Part shown: positions 1 to 8,593 of the stretch, piece after piece | How positions within the stretch are numbered: position 1 is the stretch's first letter | How the letters are laid out: every line of letters begins with the position of its first letter | Assembly (NCBI RefSeq): GCF_001647275.1 | Contig: NZ_LRMM01000043.1 | Span: forward strand, 1 to 41,252 | DNA: 41,252 nt | Direction of reading: 5' to 3' | Source of the DNA: Rufibacter ruber | Lineage (GTDB): Bacteria; Bacteroidota; Bacteroidia; Cytophagales; Hymenobacteraceae | Program-made: the position numbers and the translations under genes | The notes under the pieces: model-generated | What the model was told of the DNA's origin: nothing | What the model saw: only the letters and a program-made list of their open reading frames with translations | The model's database searches: none

Positions 1-31
1 CCTGTTTTTTTCAGAAAACAGGCCGAAAACG
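1..31. repeat. dispersed hairpin repeat, copy 1 (cut by window edge)
   Basis: The right part of the family hairpin: CCTGTTTTTTTCAGAAAACAGG followed by CCGAAAAC. The left outer arm lies outside the window. It is just past the stop of the BNR lipoprotein gene. Confidence 0.8.
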
Positions 32-39
32 CAACGTAG

Positions 40-1290
40 TTATTTTTTCCCTTTCCCCTCTAGCCTTTGATACCAGACCTCGCTGGCCCCTCCCTGTTTC
101 TGGGTGTAGGCCACCAGCAGGTGAGAGTCACCCACTCCCACCACCACCGGATAACTGGCACTGACGGTGTCTGCCGTTATAAAAGATTGCTGCACTGGTG
201 CGCCCGTAGCGTCTCTCACTTGCAGCCCAATGCGGCCCCGGAACGGTTTTGCCTGGGGCACCTGCTCATCCCAAACCAGGGCCAGCTGTTCGTTTCCAAA
301 ACTCACTAGCTGCGGGTGTTTGGCTGAGGCGAGCGTACTTACCGCCTCCCGCGGCGCGAAGGCACCCGCCTGGGGTTTGTGGGTGTAGAAAACCCCGCTT
401 CCGCCGCCCATGGTGTACCATGCGGCATGCAGCCCGCTCCTGGTCCAGGCCAGCGTTGGCCCGGTATGCGGACAGCCGTTGATGACCCAGTTGTCTACAC
501 TAATGCGCTCGCGGGGTTGGAAAGTCTGCCCGTTGTCTGTTGACACCAGGTGCATCATGTCCCGGATGCTGTCATTCAAGATGGCGCGGTAGGCTGCATG
601 CAGGTGGCCTCTACCGTCTACAAACAAATCTGTGCGGCAGCACTGGCAGAGTTGCCGGTCAATCACTTTCTCATAGGTAAAGCCCTGCCGGCCGCTGGTG
701 GAGGAGAAGTAGAGGCTGGAGCCTTCTTTGACCGTGTTCTTGCGGGAATCCAGCCAGATGGCGGCCACTTCGCCGGAAGGCAAAAGGGCTAGGTCAAAGT
801 AGCGTTCATCTATGCTGTTCTCTGCGTCCTGCGCCAGTTGCCGGGCGGGGCTCCAGGTTTTTCCGCTGTCAAATGACTGGGTGTACCTCACCAGGCCGGC
901 GTAGCTGTTTTGGTTACTCGGGTTCTGAACGGCAAAGACCGCTAAGATGTCGCCGTTGGCTTTGAAGACCAGTTTAGACAAGTTTTCGTCATGCGGATAC
1001 ACCCCGGCCGAGGTGGGAATTGCCTGGGGTGGGGCAAAGGTGTGGCCTTGGTCAGTGGAGCGGGCATAGTACAAAAGATAATGGCCGGCTGTATCCTGCG
1101 CCTGCACCCAGCTAAGCACCGGGTTACCCTTGTGGTCTTTGGTGAGGTAGGGGCTGGAGGCTTTCAGGTGGTTCAGGGAAATCCTCTTCGGGCCGGCTTG
1201 TTCCTCCTGGGCCGGCTTCTGCTGGCAACCCACCCCCAGCAGGGCGAGAAAAAGTAACAGGACAGGTTGATAGTTATAGATTGGTTTCAT
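40..1290 (-). CDS. BNR/sialidase-like outer lipoprotein
   Basis: This encodes a probable lipoprotein with a beta-propeller of the sialidase/BNR fold. From the chosen ATG (1288-1290) there is a hydrophobic signal segment ending in LLGVGC, a lipobox, so the mature protein should be lipid-anchored at a Cys. Three Asp-box motifs (S-x-D-x-G-x-T-F/W) are visible: STDQGHTF, SFDSGKTW and STDNGQTF. A longer open frame continues 19 codons upstream but runs into a dispersed repeat and would bury the signal peptide, so I reject that start. The mature part has a Cys cluster (CQCCRT) and a later GCPHTGP, which are unusual for a simple glycosidase and could bind metal (inference). It is the last gene of a minus-strand trio after a TonB receptor and a Cys-rich small protein. 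I do not claim sialidase activity; catalytic residues were not verified. Confidence 0.75.
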   Translation of the reverse strand: MKPIYNYQPVLLLFLALLGVGCQQKPAQEEQAGPKRISLNHLKASSPYLTKDHKGNPVLSWVQAQDTAGHYLLYYARSTDQGHTFAPPQAIPTSAGVYPHDENLSKLVFKANGDILAVFAVQNPSNQNSYAGLVRYTQSFDSGKTWSPARQLAQDAENSIDERYFDLALLPSGEVAAIWLDSRKNTVKEGSSLYFSSTSGRQGFTYEKVIDRQLCQCCRTDLFVDGRGHLHAAYRAILNDSIRDMMHLVSTDNGQTFQPRERISVDNWVINGCPHTGPTLAWTRSGLHAAWYTMGGGSGVFYTHKPQAGAFAPREAVSTLASAKHPQLVSFGNEQLALVWDEQVPQAKPFRGRIGLQVRDATGAPVQQSFITADTVSASYPVVVGVGDSHLLVAYTQKQGGASEVWYQRLEGKGKK

Positions 1291-1324
1291 GTTATTCAGA
1301 AAGGGATAAAGTGAATGGTAAAGG

Positions 1325-1363
1325 CTGTTTTCGGCCTGTTTTTCCAAAAACAGCGAAAAACAG
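1325..1363. repeat. dispersed hairpin repeat, copy 2
   Basis: Left arm CTGTTTTCGGCCTGTTTTT and right arm AAAAACAGCGAAAAACAG. It is imperfect. It lies between the TonB receptor stop and the lipoprotein start within the minus-strand operon. Confidence 0.8.
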
Positions 1364-1380
1364 AAAAAAGAAGAAGTGTT

Positions 1381-3678
1381 TTAGAGCTGCTTACCGTTGG
1401 CCGTGAACTGATAGCCCAGCCCAACCGTGAAGGTTCTGGGTACGCCCTGGCGGTAGCTTTTGCCATAGGCGAATTTGTCAACGGTGGTGGCGTAAAGCTC
1501 ATTGGTGAGGTTGATTACGTTCACCCAGGCTTCCACCCCGTGAAAAGCGTACCCCATTCTGGCATGGAAGAGGTGGTAGCCTTGGTACGTCTCAGAATTG
1601 GCAGGATCCATGTAGTACCGGCCCACGCGCTGCCATTCGGCGCTCAGCCGCAGACCGGGCAGGAAAAGAGGCTTGTACGTAATTTCTGTATTGCCAATGT
1701 ACCTGGGGGCGGTAGCCATCTCATGGCCGGAGTAGTCTTGGCCGCGCTCCACAAAATGCCGGAACCAGTGCCGGGCGTAGGTGCCGCCTACCCTGAGCGT
1801 TAACGCCTCTACCGGGGAGGCCTGCAAGGTAAATTCCAAGCCCCGGTGTCGGGTGCGCCCGGCATTCTGATTTTGGTAGGTGCCGTCTGCCAGCCGCACA
1901 GAGATGATTTCATTGGTCCCGTCCATCTGGTACACGCTCAGGTCCAGATAGGCTTTCTGCTGCCAGAAGCTCCACCAGCCGCCCAGCTCATAGCTTCTGT
2001 AATCAGAAGGTTGCAGGGTAGGTGCTTGCACGCCCCGGTACAGTTCAGTGATCTGCGGCGGGGCAAAGCCTACGCTGTAGTTGGCATAAAGTCCGTTGCT
2101 TTTCCCAAAGTCATACGTCAGCCCCAGCTTGGGCGAGAACTGATGATATCCATCGGTTTTGTCTGGCGCCCCGGTGAAAGAAGAAGGCGGCAGGTAATTG
2201 TCAAAGGCATAGTCCAGCCGGTCATACCTGAGCGCCGCCACCAGTTTCAGGCGCTCTACCGGTGAGATATCTGCCTGGGTGTAGACGGCGGTGTTCAGCA
2301 GGTCTACTGCATAATGCGTCAGGAGTGAATCTTTGGCGGTATAGCCGGTATAGGTTCCGCCTTCGCTGCGGTCAATGTCCAGGAACCGGGCGGTGTAGGT
2401 GGCCGGGCTGTAATCAGCGCTTATTCCTGCTATGAGGCTGGCGTTGAGAAAGGAAACCTGTTTTCTGTGCTGGGCAATAATGCCGTAGCTGGTGAACGCG
2501 TCTTCATTGATTTCCCCTTTTGCCTTGCGCGGGTTCCCAGAGACATTGGCAATGGCGTAAAACGGATTCTGCCCAATGGCATTCTGCCGGAAGAACAAAG
2601 TGGCCTGCGTTTGGTTTTGGGCATCCCAGCTATGCGCCAACGTGCTCCTTATGCGCAGCGCCTCCACCTGGCGGTAGGTGAACGTGTGCGGGCTGCTGTA
2701 TTCCTTCTTGAAGAAACGGGTACTGTCCAGGCCGCCCGTCTGGTCGGTTGTATAATCCACCCACGTGGCAGAGGTGGTGAGCTTGCTGCGGGCCGATATC
2801 TGGTAGTCGGTTCTGAGGGTGAAGGCCAGCTTGTCAAAATCACTGTGGCTGATGAGGCCGTCCCGCTGCGCCGCGTAGTAGCCGCCGGCGTACACCCCCA
2901 CTTTGCCTAAGGTGTTGCTCACGCTAAAGTCTGTGCGGCGGTAGCCCTGGTTGCTGGCTTCCAGCTGTACTTTGGCAGACAGAACGGGCGATGGGGCCAG
3001 GGTAATAAAATTCACGGCTCCGCCAATGGCCTCGCTCCCGTACAGTGAAGAAGCCGGGCCTCTGATCACTTCAATGTTCTTAAGGGCCGCCTGATTGATC
3101 TCAATGAGGGCATTGTGGTTAAAATCGCCGGAGGCGCGAATGGGAATGCCGTCTTCCAGATACAGAAAGAGGCTTTTGTAGCCAATGGGCTGCCTTATTG
3201 CCATGGTATGCTGCTCATTTCCCAGGTTCACCATGTACACGCCGCTCACTTTGTTCAGGACCTGGTCCAGCGTGGTGGCTTTGGTGTCATGCAATACCTG
3301 GGCGGAGATGCTGCTGATGGCCACCGGCGCCTCTGTGCGGCTTTGTGCTTCCCGGCTGGCAGAGACCACCACCTGGTTGATCTGGCTGGCAGCGGGCACC
3401 AGGGCCACTACCAGCGGTTGCCCCTGCACGGGAAGTTGCTGGGGAAAATATCCCAGGTAGGAGACCGCCAACGTCTCCTGCGGTTGGCTGGCAGACAGCG
3501 TGAACCGTCCTGCCTGGTCTGTGCTGGTAGCCAGCGCGCTGGGTTGGCTTTGCACCGTGGCACCCACTAAGGCTTCTTTGGTATAGGCGTTTATCACCCG
3601 CCCCTGCACCGTGTGTTGGGCATGGGCATAGCGGGCCAGCGTCATGCAGAGCATGAGGCAAGCAAAATATCTTTGCAT
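1381..3678 (-). CDS. TonB-dependent outer-membrane receptor
   Basis: This is an energy-dependent outer-membrane transporter. The ATG at 3676-3678 gives a clean signal peptide (MQRYFACLMLCMTLARYAHAQ). A CarboxypepD-regulatory-like domain follows (HTVQGRVINAYTKEALVGAT), then a plug domain (EAPVAISSISAQVL, IEVIRGPASSLYGSEAIGG) and a long 22-strand-type barrel ending in an aromatic-rich terminus (RTFTVGLGYQF). At about 765 residues it has normal length for a siderophore, heme or metal-type receptor and is shorter than SusC-type glycan receptors. No SusD partner is adjacent, which argues against glycan import. The neighbours (Cys-rich small protein upstream, Cys-containing lipoprotein downstream) suggest a metal or metal-complex substrate, but the substrate is not readable from sequence. 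The 24 codons upstream of this Met are probably untranslated. Confidence 0.88.
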   Translation of the reverse strand: MQRYFACLMLCMTLARYAHAQHTVQGRVINAYTKEALVGATVQSQPSALATSTDQAGRFTLSASQPQETLAVSYLGYFPQQLPVQGQPLVVALVPAASQINQVVVSASREAQSRTEAPVAISSISAQVLHDTKATTLDQVLNKVSGVYMVNLGNEQHTMAIRQPIGYKSLFLYLEDGIPIRASGDFNHNALIEINQAALKNIEVIRGPASSLYGSEAIGGAVNFITLAPSPVLSAKVQLEASNQGYRRTDFSVSNTLGKVGVYAGGYYAAQRDGLISHSDFDKLAFTLRTDYQISARSKLTTSATWVDYTTDQTGGLDSTRFFKKEYSSPHTFTYRQVEALRIRSTLAHSWDAQNQTQATLFFRQNAIGQNPFYAIANVSGNPRKAKGEINEDAFTSYGIIAQHRKQVSFLNASLIAGISADYSPATYTARFLDIDRSEGGTYTGYTAKDSLLTHYAVDLLNTAVYTQADISPVERLKLVAALRYDRLDYAFDNYLPPSSFTGAPDKTDGYHQFSPKLGLTYDFGKSNGLYANYSVGFAPPQITELYRGVQAPTLQPSDYRSYELGGWWSFWQQKAYLDLSVYQMDGTNEIISVRLADGTYQNQNAGRTRHRGLEFTLQASPVEALTLRVGGTYARHWFRHFVERGQDYSGHEMATAPRYIGNTEITYKPLFLPGLRLSAEWQRVGRYYMDPANSETYQGYHLFHARMGYAFHGVEAWVNVINLTNELYATTVDKFAYGKSYRQGVPRTFTVGLGYQFTANGKQL

Positions 3679-3776
3679 AGAACTGGATTGACAGGAATAG
3701 AAATAGAAAATCTGCCGTGCCCCAAAAGTGGGAGGCACAGCCAGGCCCACCAGGGTTCACCTGGTGGCATTTACTT

Positions 3777-4154
3777 CTAAACTGCCGTCTGGGGCGGGTG
3801 AAAGATGGCCTGCAAAGACCCGCTGGGTTTGCCTTCTAAAAGAGCCAGGGGCAAGGCTGAACCTTTATGTGCGAACGCCGGGGGGTAGGAGGCCAGTGAC
3901 TGGTAGAACAAGGTGATTTCCTGCTTCTGTTTCTGGCGCTTCTGGTTAGAGTTGTTCTCGGTCTGCTCCGCCTTCCTGAGTTTCTTCATCAGGTAGCATT
4001 TCCCGTTACATTGCAGTTGGGGCTTTTCCCGGTTAAGGCAGAGAAACTTAGTGATGAAGTCTTTGTTGGCCTGGTACTCTAACAAAATGAAAAGCCTGCT
4101 GAATGCTTGGGTCAGCATCACCACCAGGAGTAATATGGTTACTGTTCTTTTCAC
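3777..4154 (-). CDS. small Cys-motif membrane-anchored protein
   Basis: This 125-residue protein starts with a basic and hydrophobic segment (MKRTVTILLLVVMLTQAFSRLF) that is either a signal peptide or a membrane anchor. It then carries a compact motif, FLCLNREKPQLQCNGKCYLMKKL, with three Cys; C-x-G-K-C-Y-L is the core. A highly charged Lys/Gln stretch follows, then a Pro-rich tail ending HPPQTAV. I recognise the C-x-G-K-C-[YH]-L pattern as recurrent in small Bacteroidota proteins encoded next to TonB receptors, but I know of no demonstrated function. It begins the operon, 98 bp upstream of the TonB receptor. The Cys pair makes metal binding plausible (inference). Confidence 0.65.
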   Translation of the reverse strand: MKRTVTILLLVVMLTQAFSRLFILLEYQANKDFITKFLCLNREKPQLQCNGKCYLMKKLRKAEQTENNSNQKRQKQKQEITLFYQSLASYPPAFAHKGSALPLALLEGKPSGSLQAIFHPPQTAV

Positions 4155-4264
4155 GTTCTAAAGGCGGGGCAAAGGTAGCCAGGCAACCTGTAACTAGCTT
4201 AAAGGATTTGTAAAGTTTTTGTTTCAAAGTCAGAAAGTTTCTTTGGTTATGAACGAGACTGAAT

Positions 4265-4310
4265 TTTCTGTTTTAGGGCTGTTTTTGAGAAAACAGCCCT
4301 AAAACAGAAA
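4265..4310. repeat. dispersed hairpin repeat, copy 3 (perfect, 46 bp)
   Basis: A perfect inverted repeat with 21-bp arms (outer TTTCTGTTTT, inner AGGGCTGTTTT) and the 4-bp loop TGAG. It lies just after the stop of the DUF962 gene. This is one of the best full-length examples of the family. Confidence 0.9.
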
Positions 4311-4313
4311 TGG

Positions 4314-4784
4314 CTAATAGGGAATGCCCAGCCTTTGGTAGATAAAACTCAGCAACCACACCGGGCCAATGAGCAGGAACTGCAGGTCTTTTAGAAAGGA
4401 GGGTTTCTTGCCTTCTATCTTGTGCCCAATGAACTGCCCCACCCAGGCCCCAATAAAAATCAGCAGGCAGATAGCCCAGAGCGGGACGGAAGGCACCCTG
4501 TCCAGCTGGTAAACCACCCAGAGAAAGAATGCGCTCACCAGAACCATGCCCGCCGCCAGCCGCGGAGAGAGGAGTAGGTAGTAGACCATGGCCGCCAGCA
4601 CAAACAGAATGCCCCAGTTAAGCAGAAAGGGCAGCTCCAGGAAGAAAGCCGGTACCGGAATAGACCAGATCAACCCCACCAGGCTGATCATGATGGCGGG
4701 TACACAGATCCAGTGAATGGTTTTGTTCGTGCCGTTGCGGTGGCTCTCGGCGTATTCGTTTAGCAACTGGTGAAGGGCGGCCAT
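4314..4784 (-). CDS. Mpo1-like / DUF962 membrane protein
   Basis: This is a small polytopic membrane protein of the DUF962/Mpo1 family; yeast Mpo1 is an iron-dependent dioxygenase acting on 2-hydroxy fatty acids. The ATG at 4782-4784 gives MAALHQLLNEYAESHRNGTNKTIHW, with the family's N-terminal His residues. About four hydrophobic segments follow, then the hallmark GAWVGQFIGHKIEGKKPSF near the C terminus. The length of about 156 residues is typical. An 18-codon upstream extension is open but lacks family features. It is transcribed alone, with a perfect copy of the dispersed hairpin just after its stop. Enzymatic activity in this organism is inferred from family only. Confidence 0.8.
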   Translation of the reverse strand: MAALHQLLNEYAESHRNGTNKTIHWICVPAIMISLVGLIWSIPVPAFFLELPFLLNWGILFVLAAMVYYLLLSPRLAAGMVLVSAFFLWVVYQLDRVPSVPLWAICLLIFIGAWVGQFIGHKIEGKKPSFLKDLQFLLIGPVWLLSFIYQRLGIPY

Positions 4785-5022
4785 GGCTTTTTTTAGGACC
4801 AATGTAACCAATCTGGCAGAAGAAGGAAAGCCCCACATCCCGCTGAGTTACAACTAGAAGAGACTTCCAAAGGAACTTATACCCTCAGCTCTGGTAGAAG
4901 TTGCTAAAGCCATTCTGGTAATCCGGGCTAAAATCAAACGTATGGCAGTTTTGTGGCGAAGGCAGCAGTACCCCGTGTCACTACCACAGAGATGCGCTAC
5001 TTACAGGGCGTAGGTTTGGGCG

Positions 5023-5054
5023 TGCTGTTTTTCTGAAAACAGGCCGAAAACAGG
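5023..5054. repeat. dispersed hairpin repeat, copy 4 (left outer arm missing)
   Basis: Inner hairpin CTGTTTTTCTGAAAACAGG plus the right outer arm CCGAAAACAGG. The left outer arm is absent. It is upstream of the DPP III promoter. Confidence 0.75.
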
Positions 5055-5083
5055 TTTTATGCCTGGGGCAGGTTGGACTGGTT

Positions 5084-5115
5084 TTTGCCAGACTAACACA
5101 TATTAGCTATTTTTA
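5084..5115 (+). promoter_or_regulatory. candidate Bacteroidota promoter for DPP III
   Basis: TTTG at 5084-5087 and TATTTTTA at 5108-5115 are separated by 20 bp. The known Bacteroidota pattern is TTTG-N19-21-TAnnTTTG, so this is a 4/4 and 7/8 match. It lies 26 bp before the ATG. It is inferred only from pattern. Confidence 0.4.
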
Positions 5116-5140
5116 AGATCTTATCAATTAACCCAATAGA

Positions 5141-7279
5141 ATGAAGCACCAACGTTCTGCAGCCTCAGCTTTTTTACTGGCATCACTGCTGGTGGGGGGC
5201 TGTGCCAAAAATACCACTTCCAGTACCAGTACCGCCTCTGCCACCGCTTCAGCGGTGCAGGCGAAGGAAATGGTCTCTGTCACCCAGTCTTCACCCCCGC
5301 AAGTCACCGAGGGCGAGTTTACCTACGTGGCAGACCAGTTCGCCGACCTCCGGATTCTGCGGTACCGCGTGCCGGGCTTTGAGGAGCTCACCACGCAGCA
5401 GAAGGAGCTGCTCTATTACCTCTATGAAGCCGCTCTCTCTGGCCGTGACATCATCTATGACCAGAACTATAAGCACAACCTGCGCATACGCCGCACCTTA
5501 GACGCCCTTGTGGCGAACAAAAGAGACCGCTCCACGTCGCCAGACTGGGAAAAGCTGATGGAGTACACCAAGCGCGTCTGGTTCTCTAATGGCATCCATC
5601 ACCATTACTCCACCAATAAGCTGGTGCCTGAGTTCAGCCAGGCCTTTCTGGCCGAGTCTATCAAAAAAGTGCCAGCCCGGCAGCTTCCGCTGCAGCCGGG
5701 TGAAAGCGTAGAGGCCTTTATCAACTGGATAACGCCCCTTCTCTTTGACCCCACTATTGCGCCCAAGCGCGTGAACCAGGCGGCGGGGCAGGATTTGATC
5801 GCCACTTCGGCCAACAATTACTATGAGGGCGTAACCCAGAAGGAGGTAGAGGATTTTTACGCGAAGAAGTCGAATAAGAAAGACCTCACCCCGGTTTCCC
5901 ACGGGCTCAACTCCAAAGTAGTCAAAGAAAACGGCCAACTGGTGGAGAAGGTCTGGAAAGTGGGCGGCATGTATGACGCCGCCATCAAACGCATTGTGTT
6001 CTGGCTGGAGAAGGCGATTCCGGTGGCCGAGAACGACCAGCAGCGTCTGGCCCTGCAGAAACTGGCCCAGTACTACCGCACCGGTGATCTGAAAGTGTTT
6101 GATGAGTACAACATTGCCTGGGTGAATGATGTGAATTCCAAGACAGATGTGGTCAACGGCTTCATTGAGGTGTACGGTGACCCGCTGGGCATCAAGGCTG
6201 CGTATGAGTCAGTGGTCTCTTTCAGAGACGAAGAGGCCACCAAGCGCATCAAAGCCATTGGGGATCAGGCGCAGTGGTTTGAAGACAATTCGCCGCTGCT
6301 GCCCCAGCACAAGAAGAAGAACGTGGTAGGCATTACCGCCAAAGTGATTACCACCGTGGTAGAGGCCGGTGATGCCGCCCCGTCTACGCCCATTGGCATC
6401 AACCTGCCCAACGCCAACTGGATCAGGAAAGAGCACGGTTCCAAGTCAGTGAACCTGGGCAATATTGTGCACGCATACAATGAGTCTGCCAACACCGGCG
6501 GAAGCGCCCTTTCTGAGTTTGCGTTCTCGCCGGAAGAGATTGACCGCGCCAAGAAGTACGGCTCCCTGGCCAGTGACCTGCACACTGACATGCACGAGGT
6601 GATTGGCCACGCCTCTGGCCAGATCAACCCTGGCGTAGGCACGCCCAAAGAAACTTTGAAAAGCTACGCCAGCACCATAGAAGAGGGGCGGGCTGACTTA
6701 GTGGCGCTTTATTATGTGATGGACCCCAAGCTGGTGCAGATTGGGGTCATGCCTTCTTTAGACGCCGGCAAGGCCGAATATGATGGCTACATCAGAAACG
6801 GATTGATGACCCAGCTCTCGCGCCTGGCCCCCGGGGAGCACCTGGAGGAAGCCCACATGCGCAACCGCCAGATGGTGGCTGGCTGGGTGTACGAGAAAGG
6901 CCAGAAAGACAAGGTGATTGAGAAAGTGACCCGTGACGGCAAAACGTACTTCAGAATCAATGATTACCAGAAGCTGCGCACCCTCTTTGGGCAGCTTCTG
7001 CGGGAGACCCAGCGCATTACCTCTGAAGGGGATTACAACGCCGCCAAGAACCTGGTGGAAACCTACGGCGTGAAAGTAGACCCTGCCCTGCACAAAGAGG
7101 TACTGCAGCGCTACAGCAAACTGAATATTGCCCCGTATGCCGGTTTTATCCAACCTAAGCTTTCACCGGTGGTAAAAGACGGCAAAGTGGTAGATGTGTT
7201 GATTACGTACCCTGCCAACTTTACCCAGCAGATGCTGGAGTACGGCGAAGTGTACAACCTGCTGCCCAACTATAACTAA
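5141..7279 (+). CDS. dipeptidyl-peptidase III, M49, lipoprotein
   Basis: This is a zinc exopeptidase of family M49 that releases dipeptides from peptide N termini. The N terminus (MKHQRSAASAFLLASLLVGGC) is a lipoprotein signal with the lipidated Cys at about 21, so the enzyme is exported and membrane-tethered. A Ser/Thr/Ala-rich spacer follows. The M49 zinc motif HEVIGH lies at residues 485-490 and the second motif EEGRAD at about 514-519, giving the two His and the Glu zinc ligands plus the catalytic Glu. At 712 residues it fits bacterial DPP III plus a lipoprotein leader. It is monocistronic, with a candidate promoter at 5084-5115 and a strong terminator at 7321-7357. A role in nutrient peptide use is likely. 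Confidence 0.93.
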   Translation: MKHQRSAASAFLLASLLVGGCAKNTTSSTSTASATASAVQAKEMVSVTQSSPPQVTEGEFTYVADQFADLRILRYRVPGFEELTTQQKELLYYLYEAALSGRDIIYDQNYKHNLRIRRTLDALVANKRDRSTSPDWEKLMEYTKRVWFSNGIHHHYSTNKLVPEFSQAFLAESIKKVPARQLPLQPGESVEAFINWITPLLFDPTIAPKRVNQAAGQDLIATSANNYYEGVTQKEVEDFYAKKSNKKDLTPVSHGLNSKVVKENGQLVEKVWKVGGMYDAAIKRIVFWLEKAIPVAENDQQRLALQKLAQYYRTGDLKVFDEYNIAWVNDVNSKTDVVNGFIEVYGDPLGIKAAYESVVSFRDEEATKRIKAIGDQAQWFEDNSPLLPQHKKKNVVGITAKVITTVVEAGDAAPSTPIGINLPNANWIRKEHGSKSVNLGNIVHAYNESANTGGSALSEFAFSPEEIDRAKKYGSLASDLHTDMHEVIGHASGQINPGVGTPKETLKSYASTIEEGRADLVALYYVMDPKLVQIGVMPSLDAGKAEYDGYIRNGLMTQLSRLAPGEHLEEAHMRNRQMVAGWVYEKGQKDKVIEKVTRDGKTYFRINDYQKLRTLFGQLLRETQRITSEGDYNAAKNLVETYGVKVDPALHKEVLQRYSKLNIAPYAGFIQPKLSPVVKDGKVVDVLITYPANFTQQMLEYGEVYNLLPNYN

Positions 7280-7320
7280 TTTCTGTTTTCGGGCTGTTTT
7301 TCTGAAAACTGCTTAAAAAC
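7280..7320. repeat. dispersed hairpin repeat, copy 5
   Basis: Left half TTTCTGTTTTCGGGCTGTTTT is intact; the right half is decayed (AAAACTGCTTAAAAAC). It starts at the DPP III stop codon and abuts a separate true terminator hairpin. Confidence 0.8.
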
Positions 7321-7357
7321 AAGAAGCGCCTGATTTTTCAGGCGCTTCTTGTTTTTA
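7321..7357 (+). terminator. intrinsic terminator after DPP III
   Basis: Perfect 13-bp arms (AAGAAGCGCCTGA / TCAGGCGCTTCTT) with loop TTTT, followed by GTTTTTA. The A-rich left flank may let it act in both directions. Confidence 0.9.
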
Positions 7358-7531
7358 TAGGGCAACAGGATGTACAGCATGTCTGTATCTGTTAGCGGTG
7401 AGGGCCAGAATAGGGTTCTGCCAACGTTTTTTTTACCTTGCTAAACCGTGTGATGCGGATAAAAGCGCGGGGGCAGATTCTCACCAAAGCCGTTTGCCTC
7501 CCGGAAAAAAGCGAACAGGTACTTCCGTCTG

Positions 7532-8056
7532 TTAACCGGCAGCTCTCTCCTGCAGGATTTTCACCGTTACCAGCAGTTGGCCCACATGGCGCTGGGTATG
7601 TTCGGCGGCATGGAAAAGCAACCCCAGCACCGTAGACGGCAGCTGTGCCCTGCCTACCCCTCTGGGTTGGGTTAGCTCCGGTTCCGGCGTTTGGGTAAGT
7701 TGGGCCAACGTTAAGTCAACCTGCAGGTTAAACGCCCCCAACAACTCCTGAACAGTGACCTTTTGCTGGGGAGGAATGCCTTCCTGTGAAAGGTAATGCA
7801 ACTGTTCCTGTTGCAGGCCTTCACCGCGGGCGTACGTCAAAAGCCGGTCTAACACTCCGCACAGGTGCTGTAAGTGAAAACCAACCGAAGCCACCCCGGC
7901 AGGTCTCTGCCACAGCAGGTCATCAGAAAATTCCTGCAGGTATTCCTCCAGTTCTTCTTTGGCCTGCAGAAGGGCATGCGCTACTGGCTGCAGCAGCAGC
8001 GGGATATTCGCCACCGGACCGCGCAGCCATACTTCCGGGGCCTTTACTTTAGCCAT
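7532..8056 (-). CDS. DinB-family putative metal-dependent enzyme
   Basis: This encodes a four-helix DinB/YfiT-fold protein. With the ATG at 8054-8056 the protein is 174 residues (MAKVKAPEVWLRGPV...). The expected His positions are visible: HLQHL in the first half and HAAEHTQRH near the C terminus, which in this fold coordinate a divalent metal. Related proteins include thiol-dependent hydrolases or transferases, but this one cannot be assigned a substrate. An 11-codon upstream extension is open but starts with a weak, His/Thr-rich sequence, so I use the internal Met. It converges with the DPP III gene and has no operon partner. Confidence 0.8.
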   Translation of the reverse strand: MAKVKAPEVWLRGPVANIPLLLQPVAHALLQAKEELEEYLQEFSDDLLWQRPAGVASVGFHLQHLCGVLDRLLTYARGEGLQQEQLHYLSQEGIPPQQKVTVQELLGAFNLQVDLTLAQLTQTPEPELTQPRGVGRAQLPSTVLGLLFHAAEHTQRHVGQLLVTVKILQERAAG

Positions 8057-8423
8057 AGTAACGTAAGTTGATGTGTGATGTGACCTCAACCGAAAGAGGG
8101 CAATCTGAGCAAAGATAGAATAACCGCTGTTTTGTCTTCATCTTTAAAAGATTAGCCTTTTAGCTGGCAGAGCACCAATGTATAGTAACTTGTTGAGCTT
8201 TAGGTACATTTATTGGTCCTGCGGGGAGCAAAAGGAGGCGAACGGCAACAGCAAGTACTCCTCACTAACTTAATTCAACGGCAGGTTCATTTGAGAGACA
8301 AGTAGGTAGTTTGCCTTGGCTCAACGCTTAGCAGGTCATACACCAGCCGAGAGAAACCCCTATCTATTCTGCCATGACAAACGCCAGGAGCAGTTCTCTA
8401 TACCCCAGCACCTTGGTACAATA

Positions 8424-8466
8424 TTTCCGTTTTCGGGCTGTTTTTGCAAAAGGAGCCCGAAAACAG
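8424..8466. repeat. dispersed hairpin repeat, copy 6
   Basis: TTTCCGTTTTCGGGCTGTTTT on the left; GAGCCCGAAAACAG on the right, with a slightly altered loop. It is in the gap between ompA-like and dinB-like genes. Confidence 0.8.
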
Positions 8467-8537
8467 CAGCCTGGTTAAACGGTTTAATTTGCATGAAGTT
8501 CCCTGGAAGGCAAAGCCAGGCACATAGGGGTATAAAA

Positions 8538-8571
8538 CAGAAATGCCCCACCAACCGGCGGGGCATTTCTG
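8538..8571 (-). terminator. intrinsic terminator after the OmpA-like gene
   Basis: Perfect 12-bp arms CAGAAATGCCCC / GGGGCATTTCTG around a 10-base loop, placed 22 bp after the OmpA stop on the minus strand. Confidence 0.85.
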
Positions 8572-8593
8572 TTTCTTAACGCAGTCTATTCAC

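Larger units (their letters stand above)
4785..5140. other. intergenic region, divergent promoters
   Basis: The region separates the divergent DUF962 and DPP III genes. It holds hairpin copy 4 and the candidate DPP III promoter. I see no gene or RNA in the rest. Confidence 0.6.
8057..8593. other. 537-bp geneless region
   Basis: It contains hairpin copy 6 and the ompA-like terminator. The open frames across it lack family resemblance or plausible starts. Nothing else is seen. Confidence 0.6.
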
